Of a stretch of DNA of 45,978 bases, positions 8,917-15,949 are shown in pieces. The first letter of the stretch is position 1, and each line of letters opens with the position of its first letter. Source of the stretch: Clostridiales bacterium (GTDB lineage: Bacteria > Bacillota > Clostridia > Oscillospirales > Oscillospiraceae); the NCBI GenBank assembly GCA_022786995.1, contig JALFUW010000086.1, positions 1-45,978 of the forward strand, read 5' to 3'. The notes under the pieces were generated by a model. That model saw only the letters and a program-made list of their open reading frames with translations. It ran no database searches and was not told the DNA's origin. Position numbers and translations under genes: made by a program.

Positions 8917-10539
8917 ATGCCTGAAATCAGATTAGAGCATATCACCAAGCGCTGGGGCAAGTTCTATGGTGTGGACGACCTGAATCTGGTCATTGAAAAT
9001 AACGCGTTTGTCACCCTGCTGGGCCCCTCCGGCTGCGGCAAGACCACCACCCTGCGGATGATCGCGGGGCTGGAGACACCCACTAGCGGACGCATCACCA
9101 TCGGCGACACGGTGGTATTCGACAGTGAGCTGGGCATCAACATCCCCGCCAACAAGCGGAAGGTAGGCTTCCTCTTCCAGAACTATGCCCTGTGGCCCAA
9201 CATGACCGTCTACCAGAATATTTCCTTCGGCCTGTCAAACATCAAGGAGGAAATGCCAAAGATCAGCTTTGAGGCGAAAAACGCCGCCCGTCTGGCCCAG
9301 ATCCTCAAAAATCCTCAGGATGTGGTAAAGACTCTTGAGGAATGCCGGGATAAAAACGGCAAGCTGGACGAAAAGAAGGCAATCATCAAGCTGATCGATA
9401 CCTACACCATCTCCCAGTACACTGCCAAAAAGCTGTTCGGCTATCATTTGGAGCAGGGTAAGGACGTGTCCGCCGAGGTAAAGGCTCTGGAAGAAAAGGT
9501 GGAAGCCGCCCGAAAGGCTCAGCCTTTCAACGAGAACTTTGAGCTTCTCAAGGACGGCAAGGTGGAAACCGCTGTGCGCAAGCTGACCAAAGAAGAGATC
9601 GACCTGTCCGTGCGCCGGGTGTCCCGCATCGTCAAAATCAGTATGTTCATGGACCGCTATCCCGCGGAGCTGTCCGGCGGTCAGCAGCAGCGTGTGGCAA
9701 TTGCCCGGACCCTGGCTCCTGAACCCAGCGTGCTGTTCATGGACGAGCCGCTTTCCAATCTGGATGCCAAACTGCGTCTGGAAATGCGCTATGAATTGCA
9801 GCGGCTCCATGTGGAGACTGGCTCCACCTTCGTCTACGTCACCCACGATCAGATGGAGGCCATGACCCTGGCAACGCAGATCTGCCTGATGAACAACGGT
9901 GTCCTTCAGCAGTATGCCGCGCCGCTGGAAGTTTACAATCACCCTGCCAATCTTTTTGCGGCAGACTTCGTTGGCAACCCCTCTATCAATTTCGTGGAGG
10001 CCAAGGGCTGGCAGGGGCCTGAGGGCAGCATTGAGCTGACGCTGCTGGACGGACACAAGGCAGTTTTCACCCCCGAGCAGCCATTGCAGCTGCCCCAGTG
10101 GTTCCACCGGCGGGACGAGGAGCTGGAAGCCCAGGCGCAGGCTCTGAAGGCCCGTGCGGGAGAGAGCGGCTACGTGGAAAAGAGCAACAAGGACGAGACC
10201 TTCCGCTACCACATCGCCAGAGTCAACGACGAGGACGACGGCATCCACGAGGAGCCGGTGCTCACCAACGAGGATCTGGTGCTGGGTATCCGCCCGGAGT
10301 TCCTGTCCATCACCGGCGGCGGAAATGTGGAGTGCGAGATTTACGGTGCCATGCCCACCGGCATGGAATCCACCGTCAAGGTGCGCATCGGAGAGTATTT
10401 GCTCACCGGCGTGGTCTTCGGCAGCACCCTGTTTACCATCGGAAGCAAACACCTGCTGGATATCACCGGCAGCAGCGTGATGCTCTTTGACCGGTCAAGC
10501 GGCCGGCGCATCACCTCCGGCACCCTGAAGCTGCTGTGA
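8917..10539 (+). CDS. ABC transporter ATP-binding protein with large helical insertion
   Basis: A 540-residue ATPase of the MalK/FbpC family. Walker A GPSGCGKTT is at 36-44, the Q-loop Q88, signature LSGGQ at 252-256, Walker B LFMDEP at 273-278 and the switch H310. A C-terminal TOBE-type regulatory domain follows (about 350-540). In family members about 45-60 residues separate the Q-loop from the signature motif. Here about 160 do, because of a charged helical insertion at roughly 110-228. All catalytic motifs are intact, so the protein should hydrolyse ATP for the permease encoded just upstream. The C-terminal domain is also expanded, with a highly charged stretch near 404-450. The stop overlaps the next start (GTGA). 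Confidence 0.92.
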   Translation: MPEIRLEHITKRWGKFYGVDDLNLVIENNAFVTLLGPSGCGKTTTLRMIAGLETPTSGRITIGDTVVFDSELGINIPANKRKVGFLFQNYALWPNMTVYQNISFGLSNIKEEMPKISFEAKNAARLAQILKNPQDVVKTLEECRDKNGKLDEKKAIIKLIDTYTISQYTAKKLFGYHLEQGKDVSAEVKALEEKVEAARKAQPFNENFELLKDGKVETAVRKLTKEEIDLSVRRVSRIVKISMFMDRYPAELSGGQQQRVAIARTLAPEPSVLFMDEPLSNLDAKLRLEMRYELQRLHVETGSTFVYVTHDQMEAMTLATQICLMNNGVLQQYAAPLEVYNHPANLFAADFVGNPSINFVEAKGWQGPEGSIELTLLDGHKAVFTPEQPLQLPQWFHRRDEELEAQAQALKARAGESGYVEKSNKDETFRYHIARVNDEDDGIHEEPVLTNEDLVLGIRPEFLSITGGGNVECEIYGAMPTGMESTVKVRIGEYLLTGVVFGSTLFTIGSKHLLDITGSSVMLFDRSSGRRITSGTLKLL

Positions 10540-11186
10540 TCCGGGGACTGTTATTCGATCTGGATGGAGTGCTGGTCAACACCAACCCCCTCCACGCCCG
10601 GGCGTGGCAGGAGCTTGCCGAAGAATTGGGAATTCCCTTCACTCCGGCAGACCAAGAGGCCTTTCTGGGCATCAGCCGGGCACAGTGCCTGGAAATTCTG
10701 CTGAAAAAGGGAAACCGCTCCCTTTCGGAATCGGAAAAAGAGAGGCTGTGCACCCGGAAAAATGACCGCTACCGGGAGATGATTGGCACTTTGACCCCGG
10801 CGGCGCTGCTGCCGGGCGTGTCGGAATTCTTACGCGCTGCCCGGGCCGAGGGATACCGGACAGCTCTTGGCAGTGTCAGCAAAAATGCGGAGTTTGTCCT
10901 GAAAAAGCTGGAAATTACGGCGTTTTTTGACGCCGTCATCGACGGCACGAGAATTGTAAACGGCAAGCCCAACCCGGAGGTGTTCCTCAAAGGAGCGGAG
11001 GCTCTGGGACTCCCACCTGAGCAGTGCCTGGTTTTCGAGGACTCAGCCGCAGGTATCGAGGCCGCCCACCGGGGCGGAATGAAAGCCATCGGCATCGGAA
11101 CGGCCCGGCTGCTCCCGTCGGCAGAGCTGACCATCCCAGGCTTCTCCGGCGTAATGCCGGACGCGCTTCTGGCGCAGTTGCTATAA
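10536..11186 (+). CDS. pgmB: HAD-superfamily phosphatase / beta-phosphoglucomutase-like
   Basis: A 216-residue HAD hydrolase. Motif I is DLDGVLVNT, with nucleophile D8 and acid D10. Motif II lies in the GSVSKN segment, the motif III Lys in NGKPNPEVF and the motif IV acidic pair in VFEDSAAGIEAA. The alpha-helical cap (about 16-85) is of the beta-phosphoglucomutase type. It starts at GTG 10536, overlapping the ATPase stop, so translation is coupled to the transporter. In this family the enzyme interconverts beta-glucose 1- and 6-phosphates or dephosphorylates sugar phosphates. Its place at the end of an Afu/Fbp-type operon is consistent with import of a phosphorylated sugar, which is inference. 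Substrate choice cannot be read here. Confidence 0.85.
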   Translation: MIRGLLFDLDGVLVNTNPLHARAWQELAEELGIPFTPADQEAFLGISRAQCLEILLKKGNRSLSESEKERLCTRKNDRYREMIGTLTPAALLPGVSEFLRAARAEGYRTALGSVSKNAEFVLKKLEITAFFDAVIDGTRIVNGKPNPEVFLKGAEALGLPPEQCLVFEDSAAGIEAAHRGGMKAIGIGTARLLPSAELTIPGFSGVMPDALLAQLL

Positions 11187-11332
11187 CACTTTTATCAGAT
11201 TGATACCGTGTATCGGGGAACCTCTGAACAGTTCTGTTTCGGCTGGACAGCGACTCTTTAGTCCCAGCTGTGCAGCTCAAAAAATGGGAAAAATATTCGC
11301 ATTTTCATACTGACTTTCATTCGTGAGGATGG

Positions 11333-11371
11333 AAATATTACTGTGAAAGCTCCGCATTCACAGTAATATTT
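11333..11371. repeat. Perfect 15-bp hairpin downstream of the HAD gene
   Basis: AAATATTACTGTGAA (11333-11347) is exactly inverted at 11357-11371 with a 9-nt loop. There is no T run after it. A second nested structure follows at about 11381-11417, with outer arms CAGCAC/GTGCTG and inner arms GCCCC/GGGGC. These lie between the HAD operon and the relaxase remnant and may belong to the mobile element. Confidence 0.6.
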
Positions 11372-11485
11372 CAAACAAATGCCAGCACCTCGCCCCTTGC
11401 GGGGCAACCTGTGCTGATGCATATAAATTCCAATACGCCAAAGTCTTTCATAAATGGTAGCGCACTGCGAAAGCGCATGGGAATT

Positions 11486-11552
11486 TAATATGAAGATCAT
11501 AAAGCGACGGGTATCCATGATTTTTCATTCCGAAAATTACGGATGCCAGATT
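11486..11552 (+). repeat. Left-end inverted-repeat motif, copy 2 (partner at 15-75)
   Basis: The 16 bases 11486-11501 are identical to 15-30. They are followed by an imperfect inverted repeat (about 11510-11526 with 11532-11547) in the same position as the perfect one at 40-75. With the matching right ends (800-994 and 11898-12089), this indicates two remnants of one element family. Confidence 0.6.
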
Positions 11553-11871
11553 GGAACAGGAGCATGCCGAAACCTATGCCCAGTTCAAATCCATCCGGGA
11601 GGATTCTCAGCAGCTTTGGAAAATTAAGGCAACACCGCATAATGGGGCAAGGAGATTCGGCGTGAGATTTTGACCCAAGCGAAAGTATGGAAAATGCGGA
11701 AATACTGGATGTATTTCCCATTTTTCATACTGCACGATTGGGGCAAAAGATCCGCCGAAGCCCGCAGCTCCCATTGTGCGGTGTTGCCTTAAATTCTATG
11801 TGGACTCTGCCCGCAAGAATTTTGAACAGGCGCAGCAGCACACATCTCCAAAACAGGAACAGGGAATCTGA
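11527..11871 (+). pseudogene. C-terminal remnant of a probable MobA/MobL-type relaxase, interrupted by a MITE
   Basis: The frame opens after a TGA just before 11527. It reads a charged helical relaxase-like C-terminus (LEQEHAETYAQFKSIREDSQ) up to about 11627, where the MITE begins. After the MITE it resumes as FYVDSARKNFEQAQQHTSPK and stops at 11869-11871. Removing the MITE with one TTAA copy joins the halves exactly in frame as WKIKFYVD. The stop is followed at once by the element's terminator. The relaxase assignment rests on the style of the sequence and its neighbours and is not certain. The N-terminal catalytic domain is missing. Confidence 0.55.
11628..11788. mobile_element. 161-bp palindromic MITE with TTAA target duplication
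   Basis: The terminal inverted repeats are about 19 bp with one mismatch (GGCAACACCGCA at the left, its complement at the right). TTAA flanks both ends (11624-11627 and 11789-11792). The interior is itself a long imperfect palindrome folding about 11705, so the whole element can form one hairpin. It has no coding capacity. Precise removal with one TTAA restores the interrupted reading frame, which identifies it as an insertion and fixes its borders. Confidence 0.85.
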
Positions 11872-11897
11872 TTCCTTTATTCTGTCAGAAAAGGGAC

Positions 11898-12089
11898 AAA
11901 GCATAATTTCAATGGGCAGCATCTGTAATCTAACAGGTGCTGCCCATTTTTTATTTTGCTGATATTGCAAAAACTGCCTTTGGTAGTATGAGATAGGCAA
12001 TAGCACACAAGAAGAATAAAAGCACTTTGTGCGACACGCCGAAAAACCACGCATCAAAGGACACAGGGAAGAATTATCCTTGACAAATC
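11898..12089 (+). repeat. Diverged element end, copy 2 (partner at 800-994)
   Basis: Same sequence family as 800-994, in the same orientation, starting about 26 bases after the relaxase-like stop. It contains the shared terminator and a conserved tail ending in TTGACAAATC. The rest of the 11187-12209 interval holds the structures listed separately. I see no intact gene in it. Confidence 0.75.
11912..11952 (+). terminator. Rho-independent terminator after relaxase-like fragment
   Basis: Stem ATGGGCAGCA/TGCTGCCCAT with a T run, 40 bp after the stop codon at 11871. It is identical in stem to the hairpin at 814-856. Confidence 0.8.
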
Positions 12090-12209
12090 CCGTGCCAGTG
12101 GGCACACTGGCGTGGGAATCCGTTCTCCATCAAAAATGCCGGTCATCGGCATCGGGTTGGGATTTGGATTGCCACACCAGTCTGCGGACTGGTTCGCAAT
12201 GACATGCAA

Positions 12210-12731
12210 TTATTCGTTCTTTTCCTCCGTCAGGGCTTCCAGATACTTTTCTAAGTAAACCTTCTGCACGGCGGCGATGATGCAGGTGTACAGGAGGCGT
12301 TTCCCATCAGAACTGGTCTCCGGGAACATATCCGCCGTGTCCGTCAGCTCAAAGGTGAACAGCAAAAGACTTTCAAATTCCCGGACAAAATAGTCGTAGG
12401 CCCTTTGCAGGGCGTAGGACTGCCGCTGAAGCCGCAAAAAAGCGTCCAGCGCGTCCAGAGACAGCACGCTCTTACAAATGGCAATGAAGATCAGATAGGC
12501 GATCTGATCCCGGCTGTACTGCTTTTTCACCGGGCTGGCGATCAAACCTTTTTTCACATAGTTGCTGATCATGGAGCCGGTGAGGGCCATGTCTCCCAGA
12601 GGGGAAACACAGCCGCTGATATATTTCGCGGCCTGTTCCAGATACAGGCCCACGTCGGGAATCTCGTGGTACCGGGGCAGATGAAGGTCCCGGAGAGATT
12701 CCGCGATGCGCTGTTTGGTTTCCTGATTCAT
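12210..12731 (-). CDS. DUF1836 family protein (MerR-like HTH)
   Basis: A 173-residue protein matching the DUF1836 pattern. It has an N-terminal helical region with a winged HTH-like segment (ALTGSMISNYVKKGLIASPV, about 52-71) and an all-helical C-terminus. Members are presumed transcriptional regulators and often sit beside degV genes in Firmicutes, as here. ATG 12731 was chosen over the GTG three codons upstream because AAGGTG is spaced 6 nt before it. It has its own consensus promoter (12749-12777), divergent from that of degV. No ligand is known. Confidence 0.85.
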   Translation of the reverse strand: MNQETKQRIAESLRDLHLPRYHEIPDVGLYLEQAAKYISGCVSPLGDMALTGSMISNYVKKGLIASPVKKQYSRDQIAYLIFIAICKSVLSLDALDAFLRLQRQSYALQRAYDYFVREFESLLLFTFELTDTADMFPETSSDGKRLLYTCIIAAVQKVYLEKYLEALTEEKNE

Positions 12732-12748
12732 GTTTATCACCTTGGGAC

Positions 12749-12777
12749 ATTATACCGAAAAGCGCCGGGAATGTCAA
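12749..12777 (-). promoter_or_regulatory. Sigma-70 promoter for the DUF1836 gene
   Basis: On the minus strand TTGACA (12777-12772), a 17-bp spacer and TATAAT (12754-12749) form a perfect consensus. The predicted transcript start is only about 10 bp ahead of the ribosome-binding site. Confidence 0.88.
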
Positions 12778-12804
12778 TACGAAAAAACTTAACATAAGAT
12801 TTCC

Positions 12805-12833
12805 TTGACAATGTCTCAAGATGTTGATACAAT
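12805..12833 (+). promoter_or_regulatory. Sigma-70 promoter for degV
   Basis: TTGACA at 12805-12810, 17-bp spacer, TACAAT at 12828-12833. It is back-to-back with the DUF1836 promoter, the -35 boxes being 27 bp apart, so a regulator bound between them could control both genes. Confidence 0.88.
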
Positions 12834-12875
12834 GATTACAAGTTATTGAAAAACCGATGAAAGAGAGATGTCATC

Positions 12876-13736
12876 ATGCATTTTCGAATTGTAACAGACT
12901 CTTCCTCCAATGTGCTGTCCCGCCCCGGCGAGGACTATGGCTGCGTGCCCCTGAAAATTGTGGCGGGGCAGGAGTATGTGGACGTTCCCGGCCTGAACAT
13001 CACTCAGATGGTGGAAGATCTGAAGGTGTACAAGGGAAAAACCGGCTCCTCCTGCCCCAACGTGGGCGAGTGGCTGGAGGCCTTCGGCGATGCCGAGTTC
13101 GTGTTCGGCATCACCATCACCAAGCACCTGTCCGGCAGCTATAACGCCGCCCGTCAGGCGGCGGACACCTATATGGAGGAGCATCCCGGCCGCCGTGTGT
13201 ACCTGTTCGACTCCCTGTCCGCCGGCCCGGAGCTGATGATGATTGCCGACAAAATCCGCCAGTGCGAGGCCGAGGGGGACGATTTTGACACCACCATCGC
13301 CAAGGTTCTGAATTACCACAACCACACCCATACCATTTTCTGCCTGGAATCCATGAACAATCTGGCCCACAACGGCAGGGTGCCCCTGACCGCTGCCAAG
13401 CTGGCGGGAATGCTGGGCATCCGGGTCATCGGAGAGGCCCACGGCGGTCAGATCGTGGCCATCCACAAGCCCCGTGGGGCGAAAAAAGCGCTGCACGCCA
13501 TGGTGCAGACTGTGAAGGAGCGGGGCTTCCGGGACGGCGGCCTGATCCGCATTGCCCACTGCTTTGCTGAGGATGTGTCGCAGGAATTCATGGCTCTCAT
13601 CCGGGAGGAATTCCCCCACGCCCGCTTTATTCTGGAACCCGCCAGCGCCCTGTGCAGCTACTACGCCGAGGTGGGCGGCTATATCGTGGGCTTCGAGGGT
13701 GCCTTCAACACCCATAACGACAACACCAAATATTGA
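12876..13736 (+). CDS. degV: DegV family fatty-acid-binding protein
   Basis: A 286-residue protein with the DegV two-domain fold. It has the N-terminal TDSSSN motif (residues 7-12), the TSSC-like segment GSSCPNVGEW and the GSYNAARQA helix. DegV proteins bind a fatty acid and, as FakB, present it to the fatty acid kinase FakA for phospholipid synthesis; others are of unknown role. No fakA-like gene is in the window. It is transcribed from the promoter at 12805 and followed by a palindromic repeat and a small gene. Confidence 0.92.
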   Translation: MHFRIVTDSSSNVLSRPGEDYGCVPLKIVAGQEYVDVPGLNITQMVEDLKVYKGKTGSSCPNVGEWLEAFGDAEFVFGITITKHLSGSYNAARQAADTYMEEHPGRRVYLFDSLSAGPELMMIADKIRQCEAEGDDFDTTIAKVLNYHNHTHTIFCLESMNNLAHNGRVPLTAAKLAGMLGIRVIGEAHGGQIVAIHKPRGAKKALHAMVQTVKERGFRDGGLIRIAHCFAEDVSQEFMALIREEFPHARFILEPASALCSYYAEVGGYIVGFEGAFNTHNDNTKY

Positions 13737-13741
13737 TACCA

Positions 13742-13768
13742 GTAGGGGCGGGTCATTGACCCGCCCGT
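13742..13768. repeat. REP-like palindrome, GGCGGGTCA-type
   Basis: GGGCGGGTC/GACCCGCCC inverted around a 3-base centre (13746-13766), preceded by GTAG. It belongs to the same motif family as the paired palindromes at 20325-20474. It also resembles a terminator for degV, since CTTTTTGG follows about 6 bp later. Confidence 0.7.
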
Positions 13769-13793
13769 TGGCTTTTTGGCAGGGAGGAGAATT

Positions 13794-13991
13794 ATGTCCC
13801 AACGGGAAGAAAACTTTGAGAAAATGCTGGCCTTTGTCCGGCAGAAATACGCCGATACGGTGGCGAAAATGGAAGAACTGAAGGCGGCGGACAAGACAAA
13901 ATCCGCAACCTTCCGGCAGCTCATGGGCGATAAGCTCATGTATCAGAACATGTTGATGCTTTATAAGCTGTATGGTCTGATTGAAGAATAG
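13794..13991 (+). CDS. Small helical protein of unknown function (65 aa)
   Basis: A 65-residue, charged, Met-rich product that looks entirely alpha-helical with heptad character (FEKMLAFVRQKYADTVAKME). The start is ATG 13794 with a strong GGGAGGAG site 7 nt upstream, which rules out the longer frame. There is no signal peptide or membrane segment and I do not recognise a family. It may share the degV transcript. The good ribosome-binding site and the composition support a real gene. Confidence 0.7.
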   Translation: MSQREENFEKMLAFVRQKYADTVAKMEELKAADKTKSATFRQLMGDKLMYQNMLMLYKLYGLIEE

Positions 13992-13995
13992 AACA

Positions 13996-14030
13996 GCAAA
14001 AAGCAGGACGGGTTCCGAAACCCGCCCTGC
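13996..14030 (-). terminator. Terminator of hisS
   Basis: On the minus strand a stem (GCAGG.CGGGTT paired with AACCCG.CCTGC, one mismatch, 14003-14030) is followed by TTTTTGC, just after the hisS stop codon. It lies between convergent genes and could also serve the small plus-strand gene. Confidence 0.8.
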
Positions 14031-14035
14031 AAAGC

Positions 14036-15391
14036 TTATTTCTCCAGGATTACCGCGCAGTCGGTTTCCGCCAGCGCGTTTTTGATATAGGCGGCGGCAT
14101 CGGCGGGGGTGAGCTTCACCTGCTCGCCGGTAGCCATATTTTTCACGGAGCACACGCCCTCGGCGATTTCGTCCTCGCCCAGAAGCACGGCGAAGGGAAC
14201 CTCCAGCTTGTTGGCGTAGGCCATTTTCTGCTTGAACTTCTTCTGCTCGCCGTACAGCTGCACCCGCAGGCCGGCGGAGCGGATGGTTTCGGCTACCGCA
14301 ATGGCGGCGGCGGGATTGTCCGTCATGGGCAGCACCAGTGCATCGGCAGGCGCGCTGGGCAGGGCGGGATTCAGCAGGCCCTGTTCGTCCAGAACGTAGA
14401 AAAGACGGGTCAGGCCGATGGAGATGCCCACGCCGGGCAGGGGCTTGTCGATGTAGTAGCCCGCCAGATTGTCGTAGCGGCCGCCGGAGCAGACGGAGCC
14501 GATCTCCGGGTGGTCAAGCAGGGTAGTCTCATAGACGGTGCCGGTGTAGTAGTCCAGGCCCCGGGCGATGGTCAGATCCACGGCGAAATTCGCTTCCGGC
14601 ACGCCGAAAGCGGACAGATTTAAGGTGACGGCCTTCAGCTCGGCAAGGCCCTGATCGAACATCTCATTGCGCCCGGCGTAACCCTCCAGTGCGGCAAGCA
14701 CCTCGGCATTGGTGCCGGTGATGGCGATGAATTTAAGAATCTCGTCCGCCTGTTCGTCTGTCAGACCGCAGTCCTCCAGCAGAATGACCTTGACCTTGTC
14801 CGCACCGATCTTGTCCAGCTTGTCCACGGTGCGCATAATGTCGCCGCTTTTTTCGCTGAGACCCAGCATGGCGTAGAAGCCGTTCAGAATTTTGCGGTTA
14901 TTGACCCGAATCTGGAACCGGCTCAGGCCGAAGCCCCGGAAGACCTTGTAGATGATGGCGGGAATTTCCGCCTCATTCAGAATGTCCAGCTTGCCGTCGC
15001 CGATGATGTCGATGTCCGCCTGATAGAATTCCCGGAACCGGCCCCGCTGAGCACGCTCCCCCCGGTAGACCTTGCTGATCTGGAACCGCCGGAAGGGGAA
15101 GGCCAGCTCGTTATAATGGAGCGCCACATATTTTGCCAACGGTACCGTCAGGTCGAACCGTAGGGCCAGGTCGCTGTCGCCCTTGGTGAAGCGGTAGATC
15201 TGCTTCTCGGTCTCGCCGCCGCCCTTTGCCAGCAGAATCTGGGCATCCTCGATGACGGGGGTGTCCAGAGGGGCAAAGCCATAGGAAGCGTAGGTGGTGC
15301 GCAGAATTTCCGCCATTTTCTCAAAACGCAGCTGCTTGCCGGGCAGCAGCTCCATAAAGCCGGACAACGTCCGGGGCTTGATAATATCCAT
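14036..15391 (-). CDS. hisS: Histidyl-tRNA synthetase
   Basis: A 451-residue class II aminoacyl-tRNA synthetase that attaches histidine to tRNA-His in the cytoplasm. Motif 2 covers about 104-130 (YRGERAQRGRFREFYQADID), the histidine-specific HisA motif is LDYYTGTVYE at 279-288, and motif 3 is around 319-331 (PGVGISIGLTRLF). A C-terminal anticodon-binding domain spans about 355-451. ATG 15391 (MDIIKPRTL) was chosen over the upstream in-frame codons because GGAA lies just ahead of it and upstream residues are translated repeat sequence. The first domain begins in the usual way with GFMELLPGKQLRFEKM. Confidence 0.96.
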   Translation of the reverse strand: MDIIKPRTLSGFMELLPGKQLRFEKMAEILRTTYASYGFAPLDTPVIEDAQILLAKGGGETEKQIYRFTKGDSDLALRFDLTVPLAKYVALHYNELAFPFRRFQISKVYRGERAQRGRFREFYQADIDIIGDGKLDILNEAEIPAIIYKVFRGFGLSRFQIRVNNRKILNGFYAMLGLSEKSGDIMRTVDKLDKIGADKVKVILLEDCGLTDEQADEILKFIAITGTNAEVLAALEGYAGRNEMFDQGLAELKAVTLNLSAFGVPEANFAVDLTIARGLDYYTGTVYETTLLDHPEIGSVCSGGRYDNLAGYYIDKPLPGVGISIGLTRLFYVLDEQGLLNPALPSAPADALVLPMTDNPAAAIAVAETIRSAGLRVQLYGEQKKFKQKMAYANKLEVPFAVLLGEDEIAEGVCSVKNMATGEQVKLTPADAAAYIKNALAETDCAVILEK

Positions 15392-15417
15392 ATTGCGTTG
15401 TTCCTTTCTGTATCGAA

Positions 15418-15495
15418 TAGAGTGGAGAGTACAGAGTGGAGAGTGGAGAAACCGTTCCCCAAAACTCTTCACTCTTCACTCTCCACACTTCACGC
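15418..15495. repeat. Heptamer-type foldback repeat between mgsA-like and hisS genes
   Basis: Left arm of repeated AGTGGAG units (15419-15450) and right arm of their complements, CTCTTCACTCTTCACTCTCC (15465-15484) and on. It folds back into a hairpin. Its design matches the islands at 18068-18241 and 28297-28393 but with a different unit. Confidence 0.65.
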
Positions 15496-15909
15496 TTAAA
15501 ATCTGTTTTTACTGTGCAGCATTTCCCGCCAATCCAGATCGCCCCGCTGCAGGCCCATAATGAGCATTTCGGCGGAGGCCAGGTTGGTGGCGATGGGCAC
15601 ATTCTGCTTGTCACAGTGCCGGATGGTCTCGATCATCTGGCTGTCGTCCCAGGGCTCGGTGGTGTTGGGGTCTGTGAACAGCAGAACCAGATCGATCTCG
15701 TTGTAGGCAATCCGGGCGTTGATCTGCTGGTGGCCGCCCTGCTTGTGGGACAGGAGCAGGGTGATGGGCAGGCCGGTGTTGTCGGCGATGAGTCTGCCGG
15801 TGGTGGCGGTGGCGAAGAGGTTGTGCTTTGCCAGCACGCTCTTGTAGGCGGTGCAGAACTGAACCATCAGTTCCTTCTTCTTGTCGTGAGCGAGAAATGC
15901 GATGTTCAC
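15496..15909 (-). CDS. mgsA: Methylglyoxal synthase-like protein with altered active site
   Basis: A 137-residue protein with the MGS-like fold and clear family landmarks: AFLAHDKKKELM, ATATTGRLI, GGxQQ, LLFTDP and PVATN-like PIATNLASAE. MgsA converts dihydroxyacetone phosphate to methylglyoxal and phosphate. However, the residue matching the catalytic Asp71 of E. coli is His60 (GGHQQ instead of GGDQQ), and the His98 position is Trp87 (EPWDD instead of VPHDP). D80 is kept. It may be inactive, altered or a phosphate-sensing relative. The start is GTG 15909 with AAGGAG 7 nt upstream. The gene lies in an apparent run with the MinD-like gene. Confidence 0.82.
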   Translation of the reverse strand: MNIAFLAHDKKKELMVQFCTAYKSVLAKHNLFATATTGRLIADNTGLPITLLLSHKQGGHQQINARIAYNEIDLVLLFTDPNTTEPWDDSQMIETIRHCDKQNVPIATNLASAEMLIMGLQRGDLDWREMLHSKNRF

Positions 15910-15949
15910 AGCTGTCACTCCTTCTTTATATGTCAAAGCGTTGATTTTC

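Noticed and set aside
12843..14153. 436-residue minus-strand frame across degV
   Set aside because: It covers a well-recognised plus-strand gene, a palindrome and a second small gene, and has no start signal.
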